Shown here: positions 22,159 through 35,095 of the stretch, one piece after another
How positions within the stretch are numbered: the first letter of the stretch is position 1
How the letters are laid out: the number at the start of each line of letters is the position of its first letter
Assembly: GCF_000801105.2 (NCBI RefSeq)
Contig: NC_079515.1
Coordinates: 7,192,001-7,256,000 of the forward strand
Direction: 5' to 3'
DNA: 64,000 nt
Source of the DNA: Raphanus sativus
Taxonomy: Eukaryota > Streptophyta > Magnoliopsida > Brassicales > Brassicaceae
Program-made: the position numbers and the translations under genes
The notes under the pieces: model-generated
Database searches by the model: none
What the model was told of the DNA's origin: nothing
What the model saw: only the letters and a program-made list of their open reading frames with translations

Positions 22159-24350
22159 TCCTCCTATACATTAAAAGAGAAGTCACTTTAGTGATTTTTG
22201 CTTACGTGGCACTCATACAAGCCACTATCGAATTAATTCTCTTAATTCTATTGGTTCATTTTTTCTAATTTCTTTTTGATTTATTTTAAAATCGGCAGAG
22301 AAGAATAAACCTAGAACCACTTAATCTAGGCTTCCAAACACTCTCATTCTAGAATTAACCTAAAACCTATTAAATCTAAGCTTTCAAACACTTTCATTCT
22401 TAGAAGTAGTACGAATATATATATATATTATACTCTTTAGAACATTATTATAATATATATACTAACTCTTTAAAACATTAGTACATATATAATATATATA
22501 TATATATATATATTTAAATTAGTATAAAATATAAATTTGGTTTTCAACCTGCGAATGAGAATGGTAAGAAATAGAGTTAAAAATTAGTGTCTTATCATTT
22601 ATATAATTATTGATAGAAAAACACACATACATATTATACTAAACTATGTTTAAAATTAGTAATTATTTCTTATCCTTTATATAAAATATTTAAATACATT
22701 ATCGCAGATCGCCAACAGAAAATGTATTTTTTAAAAATACTACATAAAGGCTATTTAAGAATTGAAGGATTAATAAATTATTGTGTGTATGTATAATTGT
22801 GAAATCCGCATAAATATTATATAAATGTATTAAAGAAAAATATATTAAATATTTACCCACCAAAAAAAGAAGGATTAAATATTTACCGACCAAAAATCTA
22901 GCGATTCTATTCACACATGGCGCTCATACAGAGCTTCTCACGAAAAATCTAGCGATTCTATTGGTTGAATTTTTGTATTTTTCTTTTTGATTTATTTTTG
23001 TAATCGAGCTACTAATTGGAAAGTCACATAATTGTTAATCGCACTAATTATTTCTTGCGCTAGAATCTTAATAAATGTCGACCATTAATTATAACTTGCA
23101 GAACAATTTTAATAAATGTCGACCAATCATTAAATGTCTTAATGGCATAATACGTTTTATATCTAATTAGGAAACTTATTATTATTAACATACCTTATTT
23201 ATACTGATTACTTGCGCAAGTCTCGCATCATATAATATGCATAATCGTTTTTAACACTACAAATTTAATATGTTTCATTTAATCAAACGTAATTTAATTT
23301 ACATACCTTAGTATAACCAATTACTTTCACAAATCTAGCAAGTAATATTCTTGGCGTCATTAATACTTTTCACCATCACTTTATATATATAGAGTTCAAT
23401 GTCGAGTTCAAGCAACACAACCATTCTTTAGTCTCACGCATCTATTGTTTAAGCTTTTTTTATATGTTTTTGATCGTTCTAATTTAAATTATATTTTGTG
23501 ATCCTGAGCAGGTTTATGATCCAAGGGATGATAATCAATACTTAGCTCACAGACGAACATCATTACTGGTAATTTATTCGAGACTTTTCTTCTCCAATTA
23601 TTTTGTTCTCTTGTTCTCCACATTGTCTCTCTATCAATCTTTGAGACGAAAAAGTTTTTTTTGTCACCAAAAAGACCACAAAACTTCCTCCATCCATTCA
23701 TGATGCATCTCATCGGGTTTGTTCTATCAACTATACAATTTTGTTTTTGTTTCGGGATTGTATACATCTTCAAATCTTTTTGTTATAATCAATGTCACTA
23801 ATTTGGTGAAACTGATCTTGCAGAGCTGGAGCCTTGGATTTGAGTCTAAGTTTTGGGGTTGAATCTATATGTATTTTATAATATATTTTTTCTTTGTTTT
23901 CTTATATGCAGAATTACAATAAACACCATCATTGACGTTTCGTCACAATTCATTGTTGGAACCTCATCAATGTAATTTCTTTTTTTGTTGATTTTTTGTA
24001 GTTTCTTTTTTGATTTATTGGTTCTATTGGTTGATTTTTTGGTTGATTTTTTGTAATAACCTCATCAACCAATTTCATGAATGTAATAACCTCATCAACC
24101 AAGCGATTCTATGGGCTGATTTTTTGTAATTTCTTTTTTGATTTATTTTTATAATCAAGCTACTAATCGGAAAGTTACATTAATTGTTAATCTCATTAAT
24201 CATAACTTGCGTAAGAATCTTAATAAATGTCGACCATTTAAATTAATTCCTAATCTCATTAATCATAACTTGCGCAAGAATATTAATAAATGTCGACCAT
24301 TTATTAAATGTATTAATGGCATAATACGTGTAATATTATAACTTTCTCCA
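22159..24350 (+). mobile_element. Helitron-derived repeat region
   Basis: It begins A|TC...CTATACATTAAAAGAGAAG, which looks like the 5' TC terminus of Brassicaceae Helitrons. About 180 bp starting near 22980 (TTGATTTATTTTTGTAATC, later AATAAATGTCGACCA, ATGGCATAATACG) reappears in direct orientation at about 24135-24335, and within that copy part is repeated again. I could not locate a matching CTRR 3' end. There is no Rep/helicase coding sequence, so it is non-autonomous at best. Confidence 0.5.
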
Positions 24351-25756
24351 AAAACGTTTTTATTATGTTTATATTTATTAATAAAAACTTGATAATATTA
24401 ATTAAATTCAGTCATTCACTATATATATATATATATATAGTATAAAAATGAGTCAAATGAAGGCAAAACAATCAAATATATAATTATAAAAATACCAATC
24501 TTTTCCAATGAAAATGTGATATCATATATGTGTTATTACTTTTAGAAATTATTATATTTTATATTTTAAGAATAATTCTCTTAATCTTATTAGTTGATTT
24601 TTTTTAATCATCGACTTAGTATAAAAAGAAAGTAACAAATGTATTAATTAGTTTCCTTATTAAAATAGGTATCAAAGTTTTTATGAGAATACAAATATAA
24701 TAATTACCTTATTATGTATTACTTGCGCATGAATATTAATTATTTGCCTGAATCAAAGAAACGTGATAAGTTTCCTTATTACAAATACGGTAAACCATAC
24801 ACTCTTAATATCATATTGATTACATTGCTTATTGCACAAGTTAATATGAGAACATATTAGGTAGTTTTGTTTTTATTAACTTACCTTCCTAATATTAATT
24901 ACTTGCGCAAGTTAAAATCATCTTATATGTATATCAATTTATGACAATAAAAAATATAAAATCTTTCCTTAAAAGATATCAATATTTATTATATGAAATA
25001 TTAATTCTTTGCGTCATTAAATATGAGTGATATCAATGTTAATCTTTATATATTAAAAAATTTAAAGTTTTAAATTTGATCATAGAAATATAGTGATATC
25101 AATGTTAAGAGAGACATTGATGATCCTAGGCTCGATGAACTCTTAGTAGAAATAGATGAGGCTGAGTGTGAAAATTAATTTTAATTTAATATCATATTTT
25201 TTATACAAAATTAATTTTTACAGCTCCTTGAATGATCTCAGATTTTGATATGGGTGACGGAGAAAATGATCTTTATATAAGAAAATTCAAAGCTTAAAAT
25301 TTGATAGGAGAAAATAGTGATATAATTTGAAAAGATGTTTATGATCCGAGGCTCAATGGACTCTTATAAAAAAAACTTCAAACATGATGCGACCATCCCT
25401 CATGCGAGAGAGACATTGAAAAACAAATTTAGTTTTCAGATCTCTTAAACTAATTGAGCATAGTTTTGAGTATATACATGATAAAGGAAAAAATATTTCT
25501 CTGATGATTTTGTGGCATTTTTAAAGCATCATATTTATAAATTTTTCTCTAAATTTGTTTTTTTCTAAAATATGTCAACATTTTTGACTTGGGGGGGGGG
25601 GGGGGGGGGAGAGGGAGAGTGGGAGGAGAAATTAGATATTGAAGAACAAAATTTGGTTTTATATCTATTGGTTTGAGTGAATTTAAAAATTAATGAATGT
25701 AGTTTATGTATATGTTCACAATAAAAAATATTAATTTAACGATTTTGTGTTATTTT

Positions 25757-25758
<2 letters not shown>
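24351..25758. other. AT-rich repeat mosaic, no gene
   Basis: It carries an (AT)n tract near 24420-24440 and the word ATTACTTGCGCA recurring near 24718 and 24898, as in the Helitron-like sequence to the left (23208). A run of about 18 G lies at 25591-25608. No coding potential is seen. Confidence 0.45.
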
Positions 25759-25792
<34 letters not shown>

Positions 25793-27462
25793 GATTTTAT
25801 TACTTAAAGAGTTGGGTCAAGTGTGCTTCTAATAATGGGCTGATATCGACTTGGTCTGAGCTGATTCGGGGATTTTGGGTATACCCAAGGTTTACAGTTT
25901 AGTGTTTTAGGATTTATCCAATGGTTTATGGTATATTCCAGAATTTAGAGTTTAGTGTTTAGATTTTTACCCAAGGGTTTAAGCTTTGTCCAAGGGTTTA
26001 GGGTATAGTGTTTAGTGTTTATGATTTACTCTTTTGTGACGGTTTTTAAAATTGTTAAAAAAATTCATCTTGTGGCACCTACTAATAATTTTCATTTATT
26101 TTAAAAACTCATCACAAATTATTATATTTTTATTTATTATCTTTAAAAAAGTTGTACATTATTGGCAAACTATGATTAGTTGGTAATTCACCCAAGAAAT
26201 ATTCATGATAAAATATTAAACTAGAAACATTCATATATAAATCAAAATTGTGGTAGTTAAAAGATAATCGGTGAATTAAAAGAATGTTTATATTTTTATA
26301 TTTAAAAAAAAAGGTTTACGATGAGGGGGGAGAGAGAGAGATTTAGTGTTTTGGGTATACCTCAAGGATTTACAGTTTAGTGTTTCGGATTTACCCAAGG
26401 TTTAGGGTATATCCAAGAATTTAGAGTTTAGTGTTTGGAATTTTTACCCAAGGGTTTAAGCTTTGTCCAAGGGTTTAGGGTATAGTTTAATGTTTATGAT
26501 TTACTCTTTTGTGACGGTTTTAAAATTGTTAAAAAAATTCATCTTTTGGCAGATACTAATATTTTTCATTTATTTTAAAAACTTAACACAAATTATTAAT
26601 TATTTTATTTATTATCTTTAAAAAAGCTGTACATTATTGGCAAACTATGATTAGTTGGTAATTCACCCAAGAAAAATTCATAATAAAATATTAANNNNNN
26701 NNNNNNNNNNNNNNNNNNNNNNNNNNNNNNNNNNNNNNNNNNNNNNNNNNNNNNNNNNNNNNNNNNNNNNNNNNNNNNNNNNNNNNNNNNNNNNGAGAGA
26801 GAGGAGAGAGAGAGAGAGATTTTGTGTATTGGGTATACCCAAGGGTTTACAGTTTAGTGTTTAGGATTTATCCAAAGGTTTAGGGTATATTCAAGAATTT
26901 AGAGTTTAGTTTTTGGATTTTTACCCAATGGTTTAAGCTTTGTCCAAGGGTTTAGGTTATAGTGTTTAGTGTTTATGATTTACTCTTTTGTGACGGTTTT
27001 AAAATTGTTAAAAAAAATTCATCTTTTGGGAGCTACTAATATTTTTCATTTATTTTAAAAAACTTAACACAAATTATTATTATTTTATTTATTATCTTTA
27101 AAAAAGTTGTACATTAATTGGCAAACTATGATTAATTGGTAATTCACCCAAGAAAAATTCATGATAAAATATTAAACTAGGAAACATTCCTATATAAATC
27201 AAAATTGTGATAGTTAAAAGATAATCGGTGAATTAAAAGAATGTTTACATTTTTATATTTTTCAAAAAAAAAGGTTTACGATGAGGGTGAGAGAAATTTA
27301 GTGTTTTGGGTATACCCAAGGATTTACAGTTTAGTGTTTAGGATTTATCCAAGGGTTTAGGGTATATCCAAGAATTTAGGGTTTAGTGTTTGGATTTTTA
27401 CCCAAGGGTTTAAGCTTTGTCCAAGGGTTTAGGGTATAGTGCTTAGTGTTTACGATTTACTA
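25759..27462 (+). repeat. About 477-bp tandem repeat, roughly 3.5 copies, with telomere-like words
   Basis: The landmark GGGTATACC..AAGG..TTTACAG occurs near 25877, 26353, 26831 and 27308, a spacing of 476-478. Each unit starts with a (GA)n tract, followed by a block of degenerate TTTAGGG-like words (AAGGGTTTAGGGTATAGTGTTTAGTG) and then an AT-rich part containing TTTTGTGACGGTTTT. The last copy is truncated. The 100-N gap lies in the second unit. No protein is encoded. Confidence 0.85.
26695..26794. other. Assembly gap of 100 N
   Basis: Exactly 100 undetermined bases inside the tandem repeat, where the (GA)n tract and preceding AT-rich segment of a unit should be. The repeat phase is preserved across it. 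Confidence 0.99.
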
Positions 27463-28060
27463 TTGAGATTCAAATTATGCAACCAGTGTAATTTATTATA
27501 AAAAACTAATTAATTGAAAATATTTAAAAGATGGACTATATGGACTAATAATAGTGATCTTACAACATTAAGATACCTATTAATTTAAATAAATTGGTCT
27601 GTAGTAAATATAATATCAACATGCCCAAGTAATCAGTGTTCAATATAAGGTAAGTTATTAAACCAAATTAACTAAAGACAAATTATTTTAACAAAGTAAT
27701 AAATATGATACCAAGTTGCGTAAGTAATCCGCAATGAAAATAAGGTAAGTTATAAATAAAAAAATTAACAAATTACAAACATGGTAAATTACATTTAAAG
27801 TCGTGAAGTAAATACTCTTGGGATTCAAATTATGCAACCAGTGTAATTTATTATAAAAAATTAACTAATTGAAAATATTTAAAAGATTGGCTATATGGGC
27901 TAATAATAGTGATCTTACAACATTAATATACCTATTATATTGTCATAAATTGTTCTGAAGTAATTATGATATCAACTTGCCCAAGTAATCCATATTCAAT
28001 ATAAGGTAAGTTATTAAAACTGAATTAACTAAATGTAAATTATTTAAACACAACAATAAT
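27463..28060 (+). repeat. About 358-bp tandem duplication
   Basis: ATTCAAATTATGCAACCAGT occurs at about 27466 and 27824, and the following 200+ bp stay alignable (TAATAGTGATCTTACAACATTAA; CAATATAAGGTAAGTTATTAAA). The second copy stops where a Helitron 3' end begins. The unit resembles, in inverse orientation, parts of 23160-24930 (ACCTTATTTATACTGATTAC against GTAATCAGTGTTCAATATAAGGT). Confidence 0.75.
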
Positions 28061-28061
28061 A

Positions 28062-28376
28062 CTAGATTTTGACCCGCGCTTCGAAAGCGCGGGTATTATT
28101 TTTCAGTTTTATGAAATATATTATTTGTTTGTAGTTATTGAATGTATTTATCATAGTGAAATTTTCTTTATAATAAATTCGACACATAGAGTGTCTCTGG
28201 TAAACTATATGTTTCTCTGGCTTTGTTTTATTCTCTCTCCAATCAACATATTTATTTGACTTGTTGTTAAAAATAAATGATTTTAAGACGAAACTATACA
28301 ATACTTTTACATTGATATTTTGTTTAAACAATGTGACATATTTTATATTAATTAAATATTTACATTGTAATTTAAA
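28062..28376 (-). mobile_element. Helitron fragment with minus-strand 3' terminus
   Basis: CTAG (28062-28065), a short spacer, then the hairpin CCCGCGCTT-TCG-AAAGCGCGGG is the reverse complement of a Helitron 3' end. The element therefore points leftward and its body lies to the right. Its 5' end is not resolved because another end follows near 28377. Confidence 0.7.
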
Positions 28377-29238
28377 CTAAATTTTGACCCGCACGCCCGT
28401 GCGGGTGTATAATTCAAACCGATTTATATGTTAAGTTTAGGTATTCTGACATATGTTATTCAGATTTATATACAATATATTATTTTATTTATAGATTTTA
28501 AGAAATTCAAAATATATAATGAATTTTAAAAAATAATTTAAATGAGTTATCCGTACCCGAAGTAAACCCCCAAAGATCCGAATATAATTCGAAATAAAAT
28601 TTAGAAATATCTGAATGGAGCTGAAATCTTTGACCTCCGAAACCCAAACCCAAGCAGATCTGATACCTATGAGATTTTTATCACATTTTTTAATACATCA
28701 CTATTTCCTGTATATTTTTCTTACATTTGTTTTTTTTATTAGTTAACTTATATTCAAAACATACTAATGATGTTGATTTTTTTTACTTTAGTTAACATTC
28801 ATTTGTTTTATTCTTATATACTTTTTGTGACTTTTTTAGTTTTTGTTTCAGTTTTATATTGAATTTAGTTCACATAGTTTATGTGTACATAATTTAAGTT
28901 TTTAAAACATAATTTTTCTTTTAGAAAATTAAGCGACATAGAGCCTAATTAAACTGATCCAAAAAAACAAACCGAACCGAATATAAACTAAAATGGACAT
29001 AAACCACCGAACCAGACTAAATATGGTTTACTTCATTTTAAAAAAATATTAAAATCGAACTAAACAAACCAACCGAACCGAAAAAATAAAGAATTCCACC
29101 CCTACTGCATCTTGGAGATTTGCGCAAATCATGTCTCAGCATTGAAACTCTCACTTGATCCACCTTCTCCTACATTTGAACTCAATCGATATTATACAAT
29201 ATTTTTATATCCGCACAGGGTGCGGGTCGGTCACCTAG
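28377..29238. mobile_element. Nested Helitron-derived segment with two opposed 3' termini
   Basis: The left side carries a minus-oriented, slightly decayed end (CTAAATTTTGACCCGCACGCCCGTGCGGG). The right side carries a plus-oriented 3' end: hairpin CCGCACAGGGTGCGG, then CTAG at 29235-29238 followed by T. Between them is repeat-type sequence rich in AAACCGAACCGAA, plus a short coding-like scrap near 29105-29195. This is most simply two elements of opposite orientation, one inserted in the other. Confidence 0.6.
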
Positions 29239-30080
29239 TTTAATTTATATGCAAGCAATTTTGGATTTAAAGGGTTTGGAAGATAAGGTTAAATTTTGTA
29301 ATTCATTGTCAAATGTCAACTTTTACTCCTTCTACTTATGAATAAGTGTCATTTTGACATTTTTACAAAGATTAAGAAAATAATGAAAATATATAAATTG
29401 TTATTAATTACATATTTCTAGCTAATAATATTTGAGATAAATAAAATTATTTATAAAATCAATGTAGTTTGCAATTAATTTTCAGTTAAAGTAAATATAA
29501 TTTACATTAAGTGACATTTTTGTGTAATAAAAAAAAAAGTTAGAAAGACACTTAATACGAAACCGAAGAGAGGGAGTATAATCCATGAACCGTATTTATA
29601 TGTGATAGGGAAACTAATCAATCAATCTGTCGGTGGCACATTAATTAATCAAAAACTCAAAACGAAGCTAACGTACTTGTTATTAGTTCACCAAGTTATC
29701 CGTGCCGCACATCTTCCCATCCCCAGTTCCCGCTCACAAGTATAAACGTGATTCCAGTTTATTAAACATTTTGTCACTTTGTATTTATATGATCCAATTT
29801 ATTTTACTAGATTCATAGAAACTTGGTGAAAAGAGACACAAAGCCCCCATAATAGGCCTGTCAAAGAGTTTGAACTCGTTTGACAAATGGATGGTAGCAG
29901 AATTAACATCGGCAAGTTAATGGCATGTAAGGAGAGTCGATAGGATTAAAGATTTAAAGGGGCTGTTGAACGAGGATACAAATATTTCTTCTCTTATCTC
30001 TGTTTCATTAGATCAAAAGAGAGAACCCACATAGAAACATCCCACGTAGAACTAGGAAAATTTTATTTGTATCTCAGGTC
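29239..30080. other. Intergenic, downstream of NRDE2
   Basis: AT-rich spacer, becoming less AT-rich toward the NRDE2 3' end. No gene or repeat was recognised. Confidence 0.4.
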
Positions 30081-33000
30081 TCAACCCTGCAACAGAAGAA
30101 TCTCGTAGATATCTGTCCTAATGTTGAGTTCCTTGTCCCGCATCACTTCTTGTAGATCCGACATCTCTTTCGCCGTCAGGACTGAGCTCAGCTTCCCAAA
30201 CCCATCCAGCCATAGTTTTTTCGACCTGCCACACCCTTATGTTAGGAATGTGCTTTTGAGTTTTGATAATAATAATAATAATAATAATAATATGAAAAGT
30301 CTGAATTAGATGCACTAAGTCTTACCATGGGCAAGCATTTATAGCTCGGAAGTAAATCCTTCTAGCTGCTGATGGATTGTGTGCGATGTCGATTTCATAC
30401 GCAATGTAGCAACGCCATAGAATCACCGAGCTGTTTAGTGTATCTTGTGCCAATGCCCTTTCAAACAGTCCACGGATTCTGTGTAGAGAGCCTCCTCTGC
30501 TCAACTCATAAGAAAGCGCAAATAGCCAAACAACTACGGATGGGTTTCTGCATAAATAACATATTATACATATTCATATATATATTCATTAGAAAGTTCC
30601 CGTGAGATGGAGAGTTCATAAAAAAAGTTTGTCAAGAAGCTTACTTGCGGGAGTAGTCATCAAACATCATTCTCAATTTATGGGATGTCATACGGTGATT
30701 ACAGATGTCTATCAAAGCTCGATAAAGCTCGGGACTGAGAGGATACAGTTGCATTCCCTCTGATATGGGCTTCCACAGTTTTGACAAAGTCAGATCGTCC
30801 TGATGTCTCTGAAGCATTCTCACGTAATAATTGAACAGGATTTCAAGTTGATGACTTTGACTTCTTCTTCCTGAAAAGTTGACAATAGCCCAACAAAGTC
30901 TTACGTTAGGATATATACAAATCCAGTGCATGCATGATCCTTGTCTATAAGAGAAATTGTTTGTATAACGATAACATTTAGCATGGAAAATCAGTAAGAG
31001 AATCCAAGAATGAAGATCATGGAAATAACCTGGAAGAACGGAACTGAACATGTGCTCCAGGATCTCAACCGCACCAGAAAGGTCATTTGTTAACTCCTCA
31101 AATAGCGCTGCAGAACAAACAAGCGCTGCTGATTGATCATCTGTGACACCATGAGACCATATTGACTGTATCTTCTTAAGCTTCTCTCTGAATCCCTGGC
31201 GTGCTCTAAGGATTTGCATGCTTGAAGGCTGGGAATTATAAGGAACATAAGCTAAACCACTTCCCAGATAGCACAGAATGTGCATAGCACGAGACGACGA
31301 TTCTGTTTCCAGACCGCTGCCACTACTGTTGGCTACTTCTGATTCGGCATACCATAAATATAACAGCGGAGCGTTATCCTGTAATTCCTGTAATCAAAGG
31401 GGAAATCAACTACTTATCATGGGTATTTTTAGTGTCACATAAAATCAAACCCAACTGCAGAAATTGGGATTGTGATCTCCTTACAAGTGCACCGAAAATC
31501 AAATCAAGCAAGGAAGAAAACATAATCTGGCTATATCCATTAGATCATATCAATACTTCCATGTACATTACCCAGAACAAAATACTTTTTAACAAATATA
31601 TACTAATCAGTCCAAGAGAAATATATCATGTTCAAGCTTAAGTGACAAGGCACCAGTTTTTCAGACCGGGAAAGCATAAATTTGAATCGGCAACAAACAC
31701 ACAGCTAGGGTTTCTTTGAGGTTAAGAACGTAGGTGGTAACATGTTAACCTAGTGTCATATGCTAACAACATAACGGAAATCTAACCTTAGGGAGGCCAC
31801 AGATAGAAGTCAGTGCCATGTCAAAGATTCGTCTTGCATGTTTCATATTTCCAGAAGCAGCTTCTCGCTGAGCATAAACTCCACAAAGTAGTAGATCCTG
31901 TTAATGGAGAAGGAATCGGTTTAGTTAAACTGAACAGAAGAGCAGACCACGCCTAAATATTGGAACGGAGCTCACCTGCCGGTCGCTTTTCAGAAGACGT
32001 TTGGCCAAAGCTTGGCATGGGGTAGTTGCGACTTCACATGTTTTCATGTTTGTTACAAATAGCTCTTCTGCAACAAGCACAGCTTCTTCCAAAATGTAGT
32101 TTCGCGGAAAGACATTCAGACAAAGCAAGATGGCATTGCGGAGAAACTTCATCATCTCGGTCCGCATGGATATGTCACTGCTTCCACCTAAAAGAGATCC
32201 CAAGCTGAAACCGTTGGCACTATCTGATTTCGACAGAGACTCATGAACATTTCTCAAATTTTCTAGCATGGAGTCTGACAATGTTTCAAGACTATTTAAT
32301 CTCTCACTCCACCACAAACTGTTGCTTGAAGTCCATGGGGAGATATGTGCACCGAAGAAATCAATGAACTGGTACACCAGAGATAAGCGGGCCTCGTTTG
32401 AACGTAATGAAAATAGATATCCATTTATATCTTCATATAGGACAAGACTTGAGAGTTGCTCTTCATCTTCTCTCTCGCCCATTTCATCGACACTTGAGAA
32501 TTCACCTGTAAAAGGATGATGCAAAATGGTCATGCATGTTGCGAAATTTTTAGATAAGCTTGAAAGTTAATATCGGTAAAGGTAGAGATAGCTACCGGCT
32601 TTCCGAGTGGGCATCCATTGATTTTGATCTCGAGAAACCTCTTCTTCAAACCATTTGACCCATGTTGACGTATCTTTAACCTCATCACTGGCTGCAGCGT
32701 TGACATCAATGCCTAATAGCTTTAACATAGCTTCAGTGTCATCTTCAGGCCTGCTATCCTCGTCTTCCATTTCTTCGTCCAGTCCCTCACCATTAACATC
32801 ACCTTCTCCAGTGTTAGCTGAAGCAATACTACTGTCTTCTTTCCTATCTGACAATTGCTCGGTCCAACCTGTCCAACCGCCTACGTCATTGTCATCAGAA
32901 GATTCCTCTTTCAACATTTTCTGTCTGTGTTCCTCCTCTTTCTCCAACCACAACGACCATCCAAAAGCTCCTTCTTCTCCAACTCTAGCACCATTACTGC

Positions 33001-34710
33001 TCCAAAAGTGCTCAAACAGTCTTAATTTACTCTGTTCACTAAGCAACAAAGATGGAGAAAAGATGCTATATTCCATTTCAGCTTGAAATAACGCGGTGGC
33101 CAGCTCCCGATAACCAGCCTGCCATTCAAACCTGCAGAGGCTAACTAGCATATCGACTAGAACGAGTTCCTGCTGGATGAGAGCAGAATCCAGTGGTTCA
33201 GATGTTGCATCCATCTGCATAATCCAACAAAAAAAAATCAGACCTTACAAAGTCGAACTGCTAGGAAGAAAATCTCAATGATGTCAGCGACTGAAGCTAA
33301 CGGGAAACACTAGAAAAAACTAAGTTCGAAGAATTAACAGATAGACTCCATGACTTGCGACAGTGTACAAACAAGTTAAGGGATTCATCAACCATAAAAT
33401 AAGAACCTGCCTATGTCGCTTGCTGCAAGCAGAAAAGAGAGCCTGGATTGCATAAGAATACATCTTCCTCACTTCTGATACTTTAAATCTGGAGAACTCC
33501 CCTTGAACAACACGTAGAAACTCCCTCCAAATCTTGTAGCTCGCGGAATTCTGCATAAGTGCCTTTTCCCACCTACTGATAAGCACATCTGCGCTATCTC
33601 TGCTTCTGTACGCCTTGAGAAGCGCAAGCAACAGTTCTTCGCTATCTGGGTTCAGTTCAAAAGCCTTCTCGAGTATACTAATCTTCTTCTCCAGAGTCTG
33701 CAAGCGAACACCTTTCTGAGACTGCACACTCGAAACCTTGTCTTGAAAATCAGCAAACGCCAGCCACGCCTTCTCATCATGGGGACGCTCCCTCGTCTGT
33801 CTGTTGAACTCCCGGGTTTTATTCAGCACCTCATCCTCCCATGACGTTCCTACCACCGACTCTTCCTCTTCCTCTTCACTTTCTTGAACAGCTTCACCTT
33901 CTTCCTCCAGAGGAATGAAGGACGAATCAACAACAGCCTCTCTAGAAGTAGCAGACAAACGAATACGCCTGAAATTCTTGTTCCGTTCCATGGCTGCTTG
34001 CTTTGCATACCAGTACCGGTGATCAGACTTTGCTTTCCCGTCCAAAGAACTAACATCAATCTCTCCATCAAGAATAGAACCACCACGCCTATTCCTTAAA
34101 TAAAGCTTCATAGAACCTGACTCAGAACCTCTCTGAGAATAGTCAAGTTTATAACGAGGAACATTCATCCTGCAAATACAAACACACACACTTAAAAAAT
34201 AGAATCACACTTAGTATAACATGTAGAGAGCGTAAAAGTACACCTGTAGATGGAACCATAAGCAAGATTATCAGGATCAGGACGAGTATCCAAGTAATAA
34301 TCCTTGGCAGGCTTCGTATAGTATTCATCAGAATCCCTCTTCCTCTTCTTCTTCTTCTTTTTATCCCTCTTTCTCTTCCCCTTGTCGTCGTCCTCTTCAG
34401 ACTCCGATCCTTCTTCTTCCTCTTCTTCTTCAATCAAATCGTAAACCCTAGGCTGATTAGATTCACTATTGTTTCTACGAGCATCGCCTTCTTCATCTTC
34501 TTCGCTAGCCTCGACATCGGATAGGGAAGGAGCCATAGAAGCTGCTGCGGCGTCGATGACGGAGAGATCCGTCGTGAAGCTGGCGTTGCGAAGCCATTGG
34601 GGAGCATTTGAAATAGCTGAGACGGAGTTCGAAGGAGTAGGGAAGAGGGGGAACAAGCCTGTGGTAATCGATTTTTCTCCGCACTCGCCGTTCTCTGGTG
34701 TTTTCGACAT
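30081..34710 (-). CDS. NRDE2: NRDE-2 family protein (nuclear RNA surveillance / RNAi factor)
   Basis: Nuclear protein whose animal homologues act in nuclear RNAi and bind the MTR4 helicase of the exosome. Nine exons join in frame on the minus strand: 34244-34710, 33407-34169, 32596-33214, 31976-32505, 31787-31897, 31030-31387, 30645-30870, 30326-30547 and 30081-30225. They give about 1146 residues, the usual family length. The N-terminus holds acidic and lysine-rich tracts (DLIEEEEEEE, KKKKKKRKR), then a conserved NRDE-2 region (YWYAKQAAMERNKNFRR; WEDEVLNKTREFNRQTRERP; WLAFADFQD). Helical HAT/TPR-like repeats follow to the C-terminus (AWRYR-free, IWREFLRVVQGEFSRF, FFRAINACPW-type segments). 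Introns are short, and a (TAA)n microsatellite sits in the last one (about 30268-30291). It probably corresponds to Arabidopsis At3g17740. No lesion is seen. Confidence 0.9.
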
Positions 34711-34810
34711 TTTTGTCTACCGGCAAAAAAAAACGATCGTCGTCTTGTGATTTTTCTAGCCGCTGTGTAATTAATTTCTATCAAGGGCTCGTTAACGAGC
34801 CTCTGTTTAT

Positions 34811-34817
34811 TGGGCCC
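34811..34817. promoter_or_regulatory. Site II-type GGGCCCA element upstream of NRDE2
   Basis: TGGGCCCA lies about 100 bp before the NRDE2 start codon. TGGGCC/GGCCCA motifs are bound by TCP factors in many plant housekeeping promoters. The match is seen; the function is inferred from position. Confidence 0.45.
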
Positions 34818-35095
34818 ATAAAATAGTCGTTAGTAGGCTCTTGAATCGGTTTATTTATTATTATTCGCGTCATATTTGTTTTTTTTCCTTAGTTTCTTTC
34901 GTTACTATTTTACTCTGTCAGAAGGGTCCGGCAAAAAAATCTGAGAAAAAAATGAAATGCACGTGGAGACTGGTTTTTCTTTCTCTTCCATTATTAATTA
35001 CTACAGTTATGTGTATGTAAAATTTCTTATGTAAAATACAATGGTTTTTTTTTCTGGCATCAAATACAATGGTTCTTTATGAAAAGTAAAATACA

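Noticed and set aside
25591..25608. Run of about 18 G as a possible G-quadruplex regulatory element
   Set aside because: A homopolymer run beside a GA tract in gene-free repeat DNA; simple slippage or assembly error is sufficient.
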